Positions 9,588 through 19,905 of a stretch of 64,000 bases of DNA are shown here, in pieces. Every line of letters starts with the position of its first letter. Positions within the stretch are counted from its first letter, which is position 1. The notes below the pieces were generated by a model. That model was not told the DNA's origin and searched no databases. It worked only from the letters and a program-made list of their open reading frames with translations. The translations under genes and the position numbers were made by a program. This DNA is from Burkholderia humptydooensis (GTDB lineage: Bacteria; Pseudomonadota; Gammaproteobacteria; Burkholderiales; Burkholderiaceae): contig NZ_CP013382.1 in the NCBI RefSeq assembly GCF_001513745.1, positions 2,232,001-2,296,000 of the forward strand, given 5' to 3'.

Positions 9588-10196
9588 GGTGTACGCGTTG
9601 TTGATGATTTCGAAACCGCCGCCATCGCGCGCTCGAAGGTACGTGCTAACGTCTTGGCCATCTCGCCAGTTTCTAAGCTGGAAGTCCGCCTGCCAGCCTT
9701 GTTTAATGAGCGCTAAGCGGCCGCCAACGATTTCGCCGGACGTGTTCAGCTTCGAGTTTGGGTCGAAGTTACCAGTGTCCCAAGGCGTCGATCCTGCGAA
9801 ACTCGGTCGAGCCGGAAGGTTCATTACGCCGTTCTCATCGATCACCGTGTACTTGTACGCGTTCGATGGACCAGTTCGGAAAACAACGTTTCTGACGGAC
9901 GGGTCGTTGTAGATCATCGGCTTCGTGCCGTCGTTGTCCGCATACCCCTGGCTCAACTGAACCTGTGGCACCGCCAACGTACCAGTCATTGCCCCTCCGC
10001 CCTTGGGAACGGCGTTGTTCAGCACCCACTGCTGCGATGCATATGCAGCAAGTTGACTCGCGAACGCGACCACGCCGACGTCGGTTGTATCGACCGTCAC
10101 ACGCAGACCTGAACCATCCGTCGCCCAACCGATTTTCACCACGTTTTGGCCTTGCAGCGCGCCAGTACCCTGTTGAACCGGGGTGTATCCACCCGA
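9588..10196 (-). pseudogene. Phage tail-fibre protein fragment
   Basis: The minus strand encodes GGYTPVQQGTGALQGQNVVK, then IGWATDGSGLRVTVD, a WVLNNAVPKGGGAMTGTL repeat motif, and a stretch ending GGGFEIINNAYT. These phrases are characteristic of distal tail-fibre proteins of Mu-like and P2-like phages in Burkholderiaceae. The frame opens abruptly at 10196, just after an in-frame stop, and is lost at 9588, so both ends are missing. It marks a deleted prophage or captured tail module at the left edge of the accessory region. Confidence 0.75.
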
Positions 10197-10779
10197 TTAC
10201 AGGACGGCCTTCGCTTTTTCCGCGTTCTTTTACCCGCTATGCCATCAGCCTTCCTTGCGGTTGGCCTGCCATCGCTGGCAGCATGTCGGGCTTACCGTGT
10301 TCCACAAACATCACAACGAGTGGGTTAGGTCCTGCCTGTACACCGGTGGTCTTCCTGTCCGTGTGCTCCGTAGCAAAGGGAGGAGCAGCCGACCACGTAC
10401 CGTTTGGTTCAAGCCTGTCAGCATCTTTGGCTTATCGTGCCTAACGATGCCTGCGGTAGTTCACATTCGTTGACCATGTCACTCAGCCTGGGATCCCATC
10501 GGCTCCGAGCGGCATATCGATGCTGCACTATTGAAGAACCCTGCGATTAAAACCCCGGAGCAATACAAAGTAAGGCTCCGTCCTTACAAGATATGTTCGC
10601 CGGCGGCGATTCAGTTACGAAACAAAGTCTGGCTAAAGTTGAAGGGAAATCGCTGACACACCATAGGCCCAACGAGTTCCAAACCGGCGAATAGTCGAAG
10701 GAAAGAAAAATACAAGCTTAAGACGGCATGCCTGGTTGTTCTGGAAAAGGCCGTCGATCCTGGCGTACCGAAATGATGC
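10197..10779. other. Non-coding or unidentified DNA beside the phage remnant
   Basis: About 580 bp with only short overlapping frames in several phases and no start/ribosome-site combination that I trust. The part 10197-10470 has a composition suggesting a fragment of a mobile element, but I could not identify it. No RNA gene was recognised. Confidence 0.3.
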
Positions 10780-10814
10780 GGCCGTGGGTAATGCTGCGAA
10801 CATTACCCACGGCC
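10780..10814. terminator. Strong 14-bp hairpin
   Basis: A perfect inverted repeat, GGCCGTGGGTAATG ... CATTACCCACGGCC, with a 7-nt loop (CTGCGAA). There is no T-run on either side. It could be a terminator, a recombination/attachment-type site or a mobile-element end. The flanking 10815-11160 holds no supported gene. Confidence 0.45.
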
Positions 10815-11189
10815 TGACCTAGGTGTACACATTGAGAGACCACCATGGCTGACTCTATTCTACGGGAACATCGGGACACTTGTCGTTTCGATATCTCAAC
10901 GTTTCCTTTTGTGACGACGCAAGCACGGCCGCACACCATGAATCGCCCGCGCCCGTGCTCGTCGCGCACGAACATTAGGCCTCCATCGGAAAACCAAAAG
11001 ACCTCAGGCAGTCGGATGTTCGGGCGCCGTTTAACGCTTCACAGTGGCCGACCTTCGATCGACAATTCGATCATTTCTCCGAACACCGCTCGCTGTAATT
11101 CAATCCGATACGTGAGCGACACCTGATGGCTAAAACCGTTTAGGCCACCTCCTGCTGCCCTTCGATCTGCCTCGGAGCAGGCAGCTTTT

Positions 11190-11219
11190 GCGATCGTCGA
11201 TATCGACGATCGCCTTTTT
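11190..11219 (+). promoter_or_regulatory. Leader hairpin plus T-run upstream of H-NS copy 1
   Basis: A 24-nt perfect palindrome (11190-11213, arms GCGATCGTCGAT/ATCGACGATCGC) is followed by CTTTTT. It looks like an intrinsic terminator and lies 102 bp before the H-NS start. It may end an upstream transcript or act as an attenuator. Copy 2 keeps the hairpin with one change that still pairs as G-U in RNA. Confidence 0.6.
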
Positions 11220-11320
11220 ACTCTCGTCGTGTCGTCGAATGCATGGCACACGATACGCGCCCCTGATGATGCACGGTGCTCGGATGTGCACGTTTAACGT
11301 AATTCGATTGGAGAGGCATT

Positions 11321-11626
11321 GTGGCAACTTACGAGGAACTGAAAGCTCAACTCGATGCACTCAATAAGGAAGCCGAAGCAGCCAGAGCGCGCGAAATCTC
11401 GACGGCGCTTTCTCGGATTCGGGAGGCCATCCTGATGTACGAAATTCGGCCCGACCAGATCTTTTCGCAATGGAGGCGCCTTCGCTCACCGGACAAGCGG
11501 CGTGGTCCACTGCCTCCAAAGTATCGGAACCCGATGACTGGCGAAACATGGTGCGGCCGAGGGCGAGCACCGAAATGGATGTCTGGCTCGCCGCGCGAAG
11601 CTTTCCTGATCGATCGGCTTGCTTGA
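11321..11626 (+). CDS. H-NS family nucleoid protein (copy 1)
   Basis: A 101-aa protein starting at GTG (11321) with GGAGAG upstream. The N-terminal coiled-coil oligomerisation region (EELKAQLDALNKEAEAARAR, residues 5-30) is followed by a linker and the C-terminal DNA-binding motif PPKYRNPMTGETWCGRGRAPKWM. It corresponds to the short H-NS-like silencers of Burkholderiaceae that bind AT-rich, often horizontally acquired DNA. It sits among transposon and phage scraps near the type VI cargo island. It differs from the copy at 34762 by about seven residues. The C-terminal tail after KWM (SGSPREAFLIDRLA) is conserved in both. Confidence 0.93.
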   Translation: MATYEELKAQLDALNKEAEAARAREISTALSRIREAILMYEIRPDQIFSQWRRLRSPDKRRGPLPPKYRNPMTGETWCGRGRAPKWMSGSPREAFLIDRLA

Positions 11627-11875
11627 TCGACAATCGAGCTCTCGCTCTCGCGCTCATGGAACGAGCCAGTAGGCCAAGATGGTTCCGCTTGGAAGGTCCA
11701 TTTCGTGGCTTGGGATGCCGCGGCCCATGCTGAGCGCACCCAAAGACGGTATTGGCCGGTCAATCTTGACAGGTCGTCTCGACGTTGTCGAACCGTCCAC
11801 CGCCAACATGATCGTGAACCTTCGTTAATTTGGCTGCCGCCTTTTCTCTCTCATAGCCGCCCGTCGAATGCCGGA

Positions 11876-13105
11876 CTATCTCCGCGAATTTGCTATCCTC
11901 CCTGTCACAAGTCGGTGGTGCGCCTCAACGCACTGGAGCAACAACGACCAGAGGTTTTTGTACGGCGCGAGCAGGAACGGAAAGATGTGATTGCCGGCCT
12001 GCGCGATATGCTCGTTACAGCGGATCAGGACGGCGTCCGGATCGTTGTTCAGTGCGGCCCGCATCTGCGTGATGCGCACGGCCGCAGGCGTTTCGTCGTC
12101 CTGCAGCACATTCAGGACGTCGCGAAACTGGCTGACAAGCGACTGCAACTGGTCGGCATGCGCGAGCTGGTACTGCTGAAGTCGCAGCTTGGCGGTGTGC
12201 TCAAGATTGCGCACGATCTTGATGAAAATCTCGACGACGTCGTTGAGCGCCTTCTGGCGTTGCGCGAGCATGAACAGCACCGCGAGCGTGTAGCGCTTGG
12301 CGGGCTTGGGCGCCCGCATTTCGTGGACGTCCAGCGCACGCGCTTCGGTGACGAACTGCATGCGCTTCGGGACCAAGAGCATGTTCGGCACGGGCGGCAA
12401 ACCATCCGCCAACGCGTTCATCGCCTGAATGTGCTCGAGGAAACTTGCGATTTCGCGCGGCCCGGGTCGCTTCGGCTCGCGCTTGAGCTCATCCCACGGC
12501 GTTCGGCCGCGTCGAACCTGAAAGAGCGTGTCGATCCGATCCTTCAATGCGTCGTCGAGCGAGTCGACGAAGGCGCGATAAATCGATTCATGGAGCTGGC
12601 TGCGAGCGTGGCGGGCAATCCGGGTGAGCGTCGCAAGCGGCGGCAGCTCGTAGCGGCGCCGAACCAGCTCTTCTAGCATCACGTTGACGATGTCCGGTAG
12701 TTCCGCCTTGGTCCGGGCCGTGAGAGCGGCTAATTCGGCCAGCCATGCGTGGACTGCGCTATCGACGGGGAGAATCCGAACGAACTCGCGAAGGATCTTC
12801 TGATGCCGGGATTTGCTGCCCGAGCGGTCGTAGCGTGCGAGCGTTGTGCGCGGCAGCGGGCGGACGCCGAGCACCGTACATAGGTGCTCGATGATGGCGG
12901 GCGGCACATCGGAGATCACCGGCATGTATCCGGGACGCTGCAGCAGCTTTAGTTGCGCGAGGATCAGCACGCGCGTCGGCGCCTGGCGGAACTGACCAAA
13001 AACGAACCGGATCTCGGCCGCGCTGGACGTGTAGATCGTCCGTAATTCCGCTTCGTCCAGCTCAGCCGGGAGTACCGGGTACGCGGGTTCGTGAATTTGG
13101 GTCAT
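11876..13105 (-). pseudogene. tnpA: Tn3-family transposase, N-terminal 40 percent only
   Basis: A 409-aa reading frame starting MTQIHEPAYPVLPAELDEAEL and containing the DUF4158-type N-terminal region of Tn3 transposases (TRVLILAQLKLLQRPGYMPV, YDRSGSKSRHQKILREF). Complete Tn3 transposases are about 950-1000 residues and carry the DDE residues in the C-terminal half, which is absent here. The frame ends at 11876 in unrelated sequence, so the gene is truncated and cannot transpose. No 38-bp Tn3 terminal repeats were found nearby. Confidence 0.75.
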
Positions 13106-13138
13106 CGCAGCCTCCGTCCTGGCGGTCCCCGTCGTTCA

Positions 13139-13571
13139 GCGCTTCGGCAGTTTGAGCCGTCCCGACAGTACCGCTGCGGCGAGGTCGGCGTCGCTCATCC
13201 CCATGATCCGGTCGATGGTGCCCGATGACAGTTCGTCAACCAGCCGGAGGATCTGGTCCTGCAGCGCCGACAGTTGATCCGCGCGTGCCGTCAGATGCGC
13301 GAGCATTTCGCGCTGTCCGGGCGTCGAGAGCTCGGACCGCTACCGCTCGAACTGTTCACATTGAACTGGGAGGAATTCACGTTGCTCACCGTATACCTGC
13401 CTGATTCGCACGAGCGTGGCGTCGTCCAGTACGTTGGGCTGTGCGCTTCACGACGTCAGCTTGTCGTGAAGCGCCTGCGCCTCTTCCAACTGTCCGCCAA
13501 ACAGGTCGAAGACGATCGGCAGGTAGCTGATCGGCCGCCAAACGGGCTTTCGTGGCTCGGTGGTTTTCATG
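13139..13571 (-). pseudogene. Small Tn3-associated protein with two in-frame stops
   Basis: From an ATG at 13571 (MKTTEPRKPVWRPISYLP) one frame reads through to LSGRLKLPKR* at 13139, but it contains a TGA after ALHDKLTS and a TAG after EQFER. Ignoring these it would be a helical protein of about 140 residues with ending SSGTIDRIMGMSDADLAAAV. It lies directly upstream of the truncated Tn3 transposase, as accessory proteins of some Tn3-type elements do. A second remnant with almost the same ending is at 41430-41580. The function is unknown to me. Confidence 0.6.
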
Positions 13572-14100
13572 GGGCGATTCCCTCCGGCGGACTAATGAGC
13601 GTGACAATGCCGGCTAGGTTGATCGGCGTCGTCAACGGAATTGATCATTGTAGCGCGCGGCTGTGTCACCTTCGAGGCATGTCCTGGACTGGACGATGAG
13701 CTGTGTCAAACCCCTCAATCCCGAACAATGCGCGGCCGACCGTTATGCGATAATCGAGCCCTCTCAGGTTCTGGCGAAGCCATCCCCGGATTGCCGGAAC
13801 ATTCAGGTCGACATTGCCCGGTCGGCCTTTTTTTCGTCCGCACAGCGCCAATCCCGGAGGGTGCCGGTTTGACCATCGATATCCGGACGATCCAGGCAAC
13901 CGGTTAGAATAGTCCAGTCATTGCGGAGCGCTGATGTTGATGGAAGCCATATCAAGGCAATGATCGTTGACTGGCAGCGCCCTCCTTTTTAATTGGGGCA
14001 CGATTATTTGACAATCGCTGTAGTTTGATGTCATTTGCTCTGCCTAAAATGAGCTTGCCGCCTGTTCGGCAGAAAATTCTAGAAAAATATTGAGAGATAA
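13572..14100. other. Intergenic region upstream of vgrG
   Basis: No gene is supported. A minus-strand frame at 13666-13899 (KGRPGNVDLNVPAIRGWLRQ) has protein-like content without a recognised family and could be an IS scrap. The last 130 bp are AT-rich with a TTGACA at 14008 and probably contain the vgrG promoter. Confidence 0.35.
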
Positions 14101-16887
14101 ATGGTACTCAGACCACCTGCGCTCGGGGAGCTGACATATCGCGATCTGTATAACGCGATCCACCGGGGCCTATTGCAGCGAAACCGCCTGTTGCGGCTGG
14201 ACACGCCGCTCGGCCAGAACGCGCTGATTCCGCTGCGCGCACGCGGATCGGCACGGATCGGCCGCGATTATCACTGGACACTCGATGTCGCGTCGCTGCG
14301 CGATGACACCGCGTTGTTGTCGCTGATGCATCAGCCGGTGACGTTGTGGCTGCAACAGCCGAGCGCCCCGTATGACGATCCGGTGTATCGCCCGATCCAC
14401 GGCTTCGTGCACAAGGTCGGCTACCTGGGCGGGGATGGTGGGCTGTCGACGTACCAGCTCGAATTTTCGTCGGCGCTGGTGTTCCTGGGCGGCACACATA
14501 ACGACGAAGGCTGGCTCGAACGGACGGCGCAGGAGATCGTGTCCGACCTCCTGAATCGCTATCCGCAACTGCAAGGCCAATTCCGTTTCAATCTGAACCG
14601 CGAGCCGGCGGTGCGCTCGTGGTGCCGGCAGAGCGAAACGGATCTGCATTTTTTCCACCGGCTGCTCGAAGACGAAGGCTGGTATTGCTACTGGGTTCAC
14701 GCGCCTGTGAAGGACGGCGAGACGCCGAAGTCCATGCTGGTGATCGTCGACCAGATCGCGGCGCTCCCCGACGCCAAACCGGCCGACTTCGCGCGTGGCG
14801 CTGGCGCTGACGAGGCGGTGAACGGGTTCACGCACTGGGCGGCGATGCAGACGATGCAAAGTCTGCGGTACGAGTCGAGCGCGTTCGATTACAAACGCCC
14901 CGCGTCCCGCTTTGAAGCGGCGAGTACGCTCGCGTCGATCAGCTACGTGACGGACGACGGGCGACACCAGGCGCAGCAGCACCGGATTCCGAGCGTGCCG
15001 ATGACGGTCTACGAGCCGACCGCGTACGGCTACCCCGATTCCGATAGCGGCGCGGCCCGCGCGCGCCGGCGCGTGCAGGGCTGGGATGCACGTGCCCGGC
15101 GCTACTTCGGGGTCGGCAGTCTGCGCTGGCTCGATGCGGGGTCGCGCTTCGTGCTGAACGACCATCCGCGTCATCCGGAGCGCGATGCCGCCGACCGGAC
15201 GTTCCTGGCGGTCGAGGCGCGCTGGTTCATCGAGAACAACGTGCCGATCGGCCAGCCGATGACCGAATTCCCGCTCAGCCTGCGCGCGACGCTGGCCGAG
15301 CAGCAGGCGGCACACGGCGCACGCTTCGCGACGCCGGGGCACGCCGAGGACGGCACGGCCGGCTTCTTTGTGCTCGAGGTCGAGGCGCAGGATGCGCGGG
15401 TCGAGTTTCGTAGCCCATTCGAGCATCCGAAGCCGGCGATGTCGATCGAGCACGCGCTCGTCGTCACGCAGCAGGGAATCGAGGCCTGGTCGAACGAGCG
15501 GAATCAGGTTCGCGTCCATTTCGCATGGGACCGGAAAAACCCGGACGGCGCGTTCAATGCGTCGCCGCTGCTGTCGTCGATGCAGGCGGACACGGGCAAC
15601 GGTTACGGCGCGGTGCACGTACCGCGCGCGGGCGAATGGGTGCTCATCGGCTACTGGGGCAATGACTGTGACAAGCCCTTTATTCTGGGGCGTGCCAGCG
15701 GCGGCACGACGCCGGCGCCGTGGCATACGAACGTGCTGCTGTCGGGCTTCCAGTCGCTGGGCTTCGGCAACACCGGCGCGTACAACGCGTTCGTGCATGA
15801 CGACGCGACGAACCAGGGCGGCACGCGGCTCATCAGCTACACGGGCAAGAGCTACGCGGCGCTCACCCAGGGCTATCTGATCCAGCAGGACGGCAACACG
15901 CGCGGTCGGTATCTCGGCCAGGGGTTCATGCTGCATGCCGACGAATATGGTGCCGTGCGGGCGAGCAAGGGCCTGTCGATCAGCACGCACCCGAAGGCAT
16001 ACGACGACGAGCAGCTCAGTGTCGACGAGGTCCGCGCGCAGTTGCAGAAGACCGGGATGCTGGTGGAATCGCTGTCGAGCGCCAGCGCGACCGCGCAGGC
16101 CGAATCGCTGCAGGCGGGTCAGGACGCGCTCAAGGCGCTGACGGCGGCCGCGCAGCATGCGGTGTCGGGGCAAACCTCGGGCGGGGTGACCGCCGGCGGC
16201 GGCACGGGCAGCGCCAACGGGTTTGCGAAGCCGGTGATCGTGATCGCGACGCCCGCGGATTTTGCCGCCGTGGCGGACCGCTCGGCGCACGTGGTAGCCG
16301 AAGCGGAAGCCAACGTGATCAGCGGCGGGAACACGCACCTGGCGAGCGGCAAGTCGCTGATCGCGGCGGCCGCGGAGAAGATCAGCCTGTTCGTGCACAA
16401 GGCCGGCATGAAGCTGTTCGCCGCCAAGGGGCCAATTGAGGTGTCGGCGCACACCGATGAAATCAAGCTGAACTCGGCCAAGGATACATCGCTGTTCAGC
16501 AAGAAGCGGATCGTGATCGAGGCGACCGAAGAGCTGATTTTGAAGTGCGGCGGCTCGTACTTGCGCCTGACGAAAGCCGGCATCGAGGACGGCACGCGCG
16601 GCGCCCGAACGATCAAGTCGGCGTCGTTCAGCCGGCAGGGGCCCAGTTCGGTGGCCGAGCACATGAACAGTTTGCCGCAGGCGCAGTTCAACGATCCGTA
16701 CATACTGCGCGATCGCGTCACGGGCGAGGTCCTGAAAAACCACCCGTACGAACTGATCCGCGGGGACGGCACGCGCCTGACCGGGATGACGAACGAGCTG
16801 GGGCATATCACCGAACAGAAGAGCGAGGATATCGAGAAGCTGGCGGTGCGCGCGTTGCGGCCGACGCCGAGCGGTCCCGCGGCATGA
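14101..16887 (+). CDS. vgrG: Type VI secretion tip protein VgrG
   Basis: A 928-aa protein with the phage gp27/gp5-like architecture of VgrG. The N-terminal gp27-like region starts NRLLRLDTPLGQNALIPLRA (residues 27-50) and includes VRSWCRQSETDLHFFHRLLE (about 175-195). The gp5 OB-fold lies near residues 475-560 (NQVRVHFAWDRKNPDGAFNA). A DUF2345-type beta-helix follows from about 700, and a C-terminal extension lies after residue 830 (SLPQAQFNDPYILRDRVTGE). That extension may be the adaptor for the lipase encoded next. The start ATG is preceded by AT-rich DNA. No T6SS structural genes are in the window, so it would use a machine encoded elsewhere. Confidence 0.95.
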   Translation: MVLRPPALGELTYRDLYNAIHRGLLQRNRLLRLDTPLGQNALIPLRARGSARIGRDYHWTLDVASLRDDTALLSLMHQPVTLWLQQPSAPYDDPVYRPIHGFVHKVGYLGGDGGLSTYQLEFSSALVFLGGTHNDEGWLERTAQEIVSDLLNRYPQLQGQFRFNLNREPAVRSWCRQSETDLHFFHRLLEDEGWYCYWVHAPVKDGETPKSMLVIVDQIAALPDAKPADFARGAGADEAVNGFTHWAAMQTMQSLRYESSAFDYKRPASRFEAASTLASISYVTDDGRHQAQQHRIPSVPMTVYEPTAYGYPDSDSGAARARRRVQGWDARARRYFGVGSLRWLDAGSRFVLNDHPRHPERDAADRTFLAVEARWFIENNVPIGQPMTEFPLSLRATLAEQQAAHGARFATPGHAEDGTAGFFVLEVEAQDARVEFRSPFEHPKPAMSIEHALVVTQQGIEAWSNERNQVRVHFAWDRKNPDGAFNASPLLSSMQADTGNGYGAVHVPRAGEWVLIGYWGNDCDKPFILGRASGGTTPAPWHTNVLLSGFQSLGFGNTGAYNAFVHDDATNQGGTRLISYTGKSYAALTQGYLIQQDGNTRGRYLGQGFMLHADEYGAVRASKGLSISTHPKAYDDEQLSVDEVRAQLQKTGMLVESLSSASATAQAESLQAGQDALKALTAAAQHAVSGQTSGGVTAGGGTGSANGFAKPVIVIATPADFAAVADRSAHVVAEAEANVISGGNTHLASGKSLIAAAAEKISLFVHKAGMKLFAAKGPIEVSAHTDEIKLNSAKDTSLFSKKRIVIEATEELILKCGGSYLRLTKAGIEDGTRGARTIKSASFSRQGPSSVAEHMNSLPQAQFNDPYILRDRVTGEVLKNHPYELIRGDGTRLTGMTNELGHITEQKSEDIEKLAVRALRPTPSGPAA

Positions 16888-16922
16888 ATTCGATAACCGA
16901 TGTGCGAATTTGAAAAACGACG

Positions 16923-18860
16923 ATGACCGATAACACGAATCAAACCGGCGGCGGTTCGCCGTTCGACGATGGCGCCGAGCAAGAGGTCGTGCAGCAGATC
17001 GGGCGCACGGACAAGGACGGCGCGTCGGTCGGCCACTTCACGTTGACGCCGGCGAGCGACACGCGACGCAAGGAACTGCTGTGCGACGTTCGGCCGATCA
17101 TTCCGGTGATCTTCCTGCCGGGGGTGATGGGCTCGCCGCTGGTGAACACGGAAACAGGCGACGAGATGTTCTTTGCGCCGAACACGGACGGCTGGCTGGG
17201 GGACGCGGGCGCATTGCCGACGTTGCTCGGCATGTGGTTCAAAGGCGCGTCCACGCGGGAAACGCAGTTTGATCCGACCGTGGCCGCAGTGACCCCGTTC
17301 GGCCCGATCCGTGCCGGCAAGCTTCAAAAGGATGACACGGAAAACCAGTATGTCGACGAGGCAGAGGCGCGTCGACGCGGCTGGGGCTCGGTGTACCGCT
17401 CGAGCTATCAGCCGGTGCTGGCGTGGCTGGAAGAGCAGTTGAACGATGTGAAGCACCTGAACGAGGTGCAGGGGCAATGGGTCAAGCCCGACCCCGACGG
17501 CAAGAAGTGGACGCTCAAGCCCCTGCTGGATACCGAGCCGGCCGACTATGGGGCGACCGATGCCGGCGCGCAAGGCCGGGGGCAGAAGCTCACGGAAAAA
17601 TCCGAGGCTTTCCAACACTTCCTGAAATACCGGTACCGGGTGTATGCGATCGGCTACAACTGGCTGCAATCGAACGAGAAGTCGGCCCGGGACGTGATCG
17701 AGGGCATGGATTTCAAGGACAAGAAATCCGGCAAGTCGATGCGGCTGATGGGGATCAAGGAGATCATCGCGGAGAACGACAGCGGCAAGGCGATCATCCT
17801 GACCCACTCGATGGGCGGCTTGGTCGCACGCATGGCGATCGCGATGCACGGTGGAGCGGACCTGATGCACGGCGTGTTCCACAACGTGCTGCCGGCAACC
17901 GGCGCGCCGATCGCGGCGAAGCGATTCCGCACCGGTGGCGGCAGCGAAGGCGGGCTGAACGGCTTCATCAATGGCGCGCTGCTCGGGAGCAACGCGGACG
18001 AGTTCGTGGCGGTGGCCGCGAACGCGCCGGGCGCGCTCGAACTGTTGCCGATGCCGGATTATCACAACGGTGAACCGTGGTGGATCTTTGCGCGGCTCAA
18101 CGGTGAACCGGTGATGAAGTTGCCGAAAGAAGGCAACGTTTACAAAGAGATTTATGCCAATTCGAAATGGTACGGTTTGGTCCCAGAACAATCGTCTTCG
18201 CTGCTCGATCCGGCGGGAATCGTCAAGAAGCGTCTCGACGCCCTACCAATAAAGACGAGTGTATCTGAGAATTTCAGCAATGTTATGGGTGATGTGGTGG
18301 ATAACCAGAAGAAAATAATAAATACCTACCACGATAAAACATATGTTACCTATGGGGACGGCGCTTTAAAACCTAAGAGCTCGACCACATCGAGCGAAAG
18401 CCACGGCAAACGCACGATCGAACAAGGCAAGAATCTCGACGACCTGTTGGCATGGGGCACGGTAATCTGGAAAGGCATCGTGCCGCCGGACGTGACGGAG
18501 GAAGAACTGCGTGCGGCGCGGTTCATGCACGATTCGCATAGAGGCACGGTGCGCGTGCACCTGGACTCGCGCAACGTCACCATCGAATTCGAGGTGCAGA
18601 AGGTGACGAAGTTGCCATCGGACAGCGACGTGCCCGATCCCGAGAAGAATGGCATCGTGGCGGGAGACGGAACGGTGCCGGTCTGGTCCGCGGAAGCCCC
18701 CGCGCGCGGCGCGAATGGTGGAGCGGCCCCAGGCGTTCAAATGGTGTTTGACCAAGGAGGCTATGTGCATCAGGAAAGCTACAACCATCCGTGGGCGCGC
18801 TGGGCGTTGCTCTACAGCATCGTGCAAATCGCACAGGATGCGCCGGAGCCGAAATGCTGA
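16923..18860 (+). CDS. T6SS lipase/phospholipase effector (PGAP1/LCAT-like, Tle family)
   Basis: A 645-aa alpha/beta hydrolase with no signal peptide. It has an oxyanion-type loop IPVIFLPGVMGSPLVNTETG (about residues 60-80) and the nucleophile elbow THSMGGLVARMAIAMHG (about 294-310; Ser in the GxSxG-like HSMGG). Later candidate acid and His residues are GDGTVPVWSAEAP and YVHQESYNHPW. It follows vgrG by 35 bp and overlaps the putative immunity gene by 7 bp, the standard effector-immunity order. I would place it near Tle4 because the partner looks Tli4-like, but Tle3 is possible. It should attack phospholipids of rival cells in the periplasm. Confidence 0.85.
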   Translation: MTDNTNQTGGGSPFDDGAEQEVVQQIGRTDKDGASVGHFTLTPASDTRRKELLCDVRPIIPVIFLPGVMGSPLVNTETGDEMFFAPNTDGWLGDAGALPTLLGMWFKGASTRETQFDPTVAAVTPFGPIRAGKLQKDDTENQYVDEAEARRRGWGSVYRSSYQPVLAWLEEQLNDVKHLNEVQGQWVKPDPDGKKWTLKPLLDTEPADYGATDAGAQGRGQKLTEKSEAFQHFLKYRYRVYAIGYNWLQSNEKSARDVIEGMDFKDKKSGKSMRLMGIKEIIAENDSGKAIILTHSMGGLVARMAIAMHGGADLMHGVFHNVLPATGAPIAAKRFRTGGGSEGGLNGFINGALLGSNADEFVAVAANAPGALELLPMPDYHNGEPWWIFARLNGEPVMKLPKEGNVYKEIYANSKWYGLVPEQSSSLLDPAGIVKKRLDALPIKTSVSENFSNVMGDVVDNQKKIINTYHDKTYVTYGDGALKPKSSTTSSESHGKRTIEQGKNLDDLLAWGTVIWKGIVPPDVTEEELRAARFMHDSHRGTVRVHLDSRNVTIEFEVQKVTKLPSDSDVPDPEKNGIVAGDGTVPVWSAEAPARGANGGAAPGVQMVFDQGGYVHQESYNHPWARWALLYSIVQIAQDAPEPKC

Positions 18861-19894
18861 CACGTCTTGGCCGACTTCTGTTTCTAGTAGCGGGCGTGTG
18901 CGCCTGTTCGATAACGTTTTCTGTGGAACCGACGATGACGAATCCCTTGTTGACCAAGCCGCGCCCGTGGTGCATCGGCCGCTTTGTATTCGAGCGACCC
19001 ACGGCGAGCGAGATCACGAACCAGCGATACGCGTATTGGGGGGAGAAGCTGGAGACACAGCACAACGTATCGTCTGCAACGTATCAGGCCAAGGTTGACG
19101 GCCTCGAAAGGGAATTGAAAACAAAGAAACGCACTGATCCGGGTAGTAGAGATAATAAAACGTATAATCCGTGGTTAGAAAAAGTATTGTCACCAAAGAC
19201 TGACTCCAGAGTTTTTGCTTATAAGAAATTTTATACTGAAGGGGTCGCTTTACCGTTTCAGACGGAAGGTTACATTTACGAAAACAAAACCTTGTTCCAT
19301 ATGACTGGGTCATTTGGCTCAGGGGGTCTGGATAAGTTTGAGCCTGTTTACACCGATCTCTATCGTCGCATCAAGGCACGCGATAACTGGTCCGTGCCGA
19401 CGGAGTCGGGATTCTGCTTCGACGGCGGCATTGCCACAGGCTCGTCGACTTATCCCGAAGAAGTGAGCCAGTCGTTCGCGCTGATGCCGGGACGGCCGGC
19501 GCTGCTGGTGATCCAGATGCGGGATGCAGTTGACGTCGACCAGAAAGAGCCGCTGACCAAGACACTGCCCGCCCTGCGCGCGCAGATGGACCGCGTGTCG
19601 AGCGGCAGCTACCGCATTCTGCGGCAAGGCAAACGCACGGTGGCCGGGATGGACGCCGAGGAAGTGCTGTTCGCGCTGAAGGAGGGCGAGATCACGTCGT
19701 ACCGCTTCTACCTGCTCGCGCCGGGTGATCCGAGCACGTTGGCGAAGCCGCATACGGCCATCCAGTTGCTGCTCGGTGCGAGCAGTCCCGATTTGAAGCC
19801 TGAAGAAGCGACTTCTCCGGTCGACGAGGCCGGCGCTCTGCAAACGTGGGACACGCTGCTGAACAGCCTCCGGCTGCGACCGGGTGCCGTCTGA
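18854..19894 (+). CDS. Putative immunity lipoprotein for the lipase (Tli4-like)
   Basis: A 346-aa protein starting at the ATG that overlaps the lipase stop (ATGCTGA). The N-terminus MLTRLGRLLFLVAGVCACSI is a signal sequence with a plausible lipobox (VCAC), so the protein should be anchored in the periplasm, where the lipase acts. The segment KPRPWCIGRFVFERP and the later FCFDGGIATG and AGMDAEEVLFALKEG resemble Tli4-family immunity proteins. Translational coupling to the toxin gene supports the pairing. The middle third (about 19100-19330) is noticeably richer in AT than its neighbours, suggesting separate ancestry. Confidence 0.78.
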   Translation: MLTRLGRLLFLVAGVCACSITFSVEPTMTNPLLTKPRPWCIGRFVFERPTASEITNQRYAYWGEKLETQHNVSSATYQAKVDGLERELKTKKRTDPGSRDNKTYNPWLEKVLSPKTDSRVFAYKKFYTEGVALPFQTEGYIYENKTLFHMTGSFGSGGLDKFEPVYTDLYRRIKARDNWSVPTESGFCFDGGIATGSSTYPEEVSQSFALMPGRPALLVIQMRDAVDVDQKEPLTKTLPALRAQMDRVSSGSYRILRQGKRTVAGMDAEEVLFALKEGEITSYRFYLLAPGDPSTLAKPHTAIQLLLGASSPDLKPEEATSPVDEAGALQTWDTLLNSLRLRPGAV

Positions 19895-19905
19895 GCGGAG
19901 TTGAC

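Larger units (their letters stand above)
11164..11628. repeat. Long direct repeat carrying an H-NS gene (copy 1; copy 2 at about 34606-35069)
   Basis: The H-NS coding sequence and about 155 bp upstream are nearly identical to the segment at 34606-35069 in the same orientation, 23.4 kb away. Similarity stops immediately after the stop codon on the right and near GATCTGCCTCGGAGCAGG on the left. Confidence 0.9.

Noticed and set aside
14170..16806. 878-codon open frame on the minus strand across vgrG
   Set aside because: It is the antisense of a clear VgrG gene; its Arg/His-rich composition and lack of domains are typical of shadow frames in high-GC DNA.
16119..18191. 690-codon minus-strand frame across the lipase gene
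   Set aside because: Shadow of the vgrG and lipase genes; no recognisable protein features.
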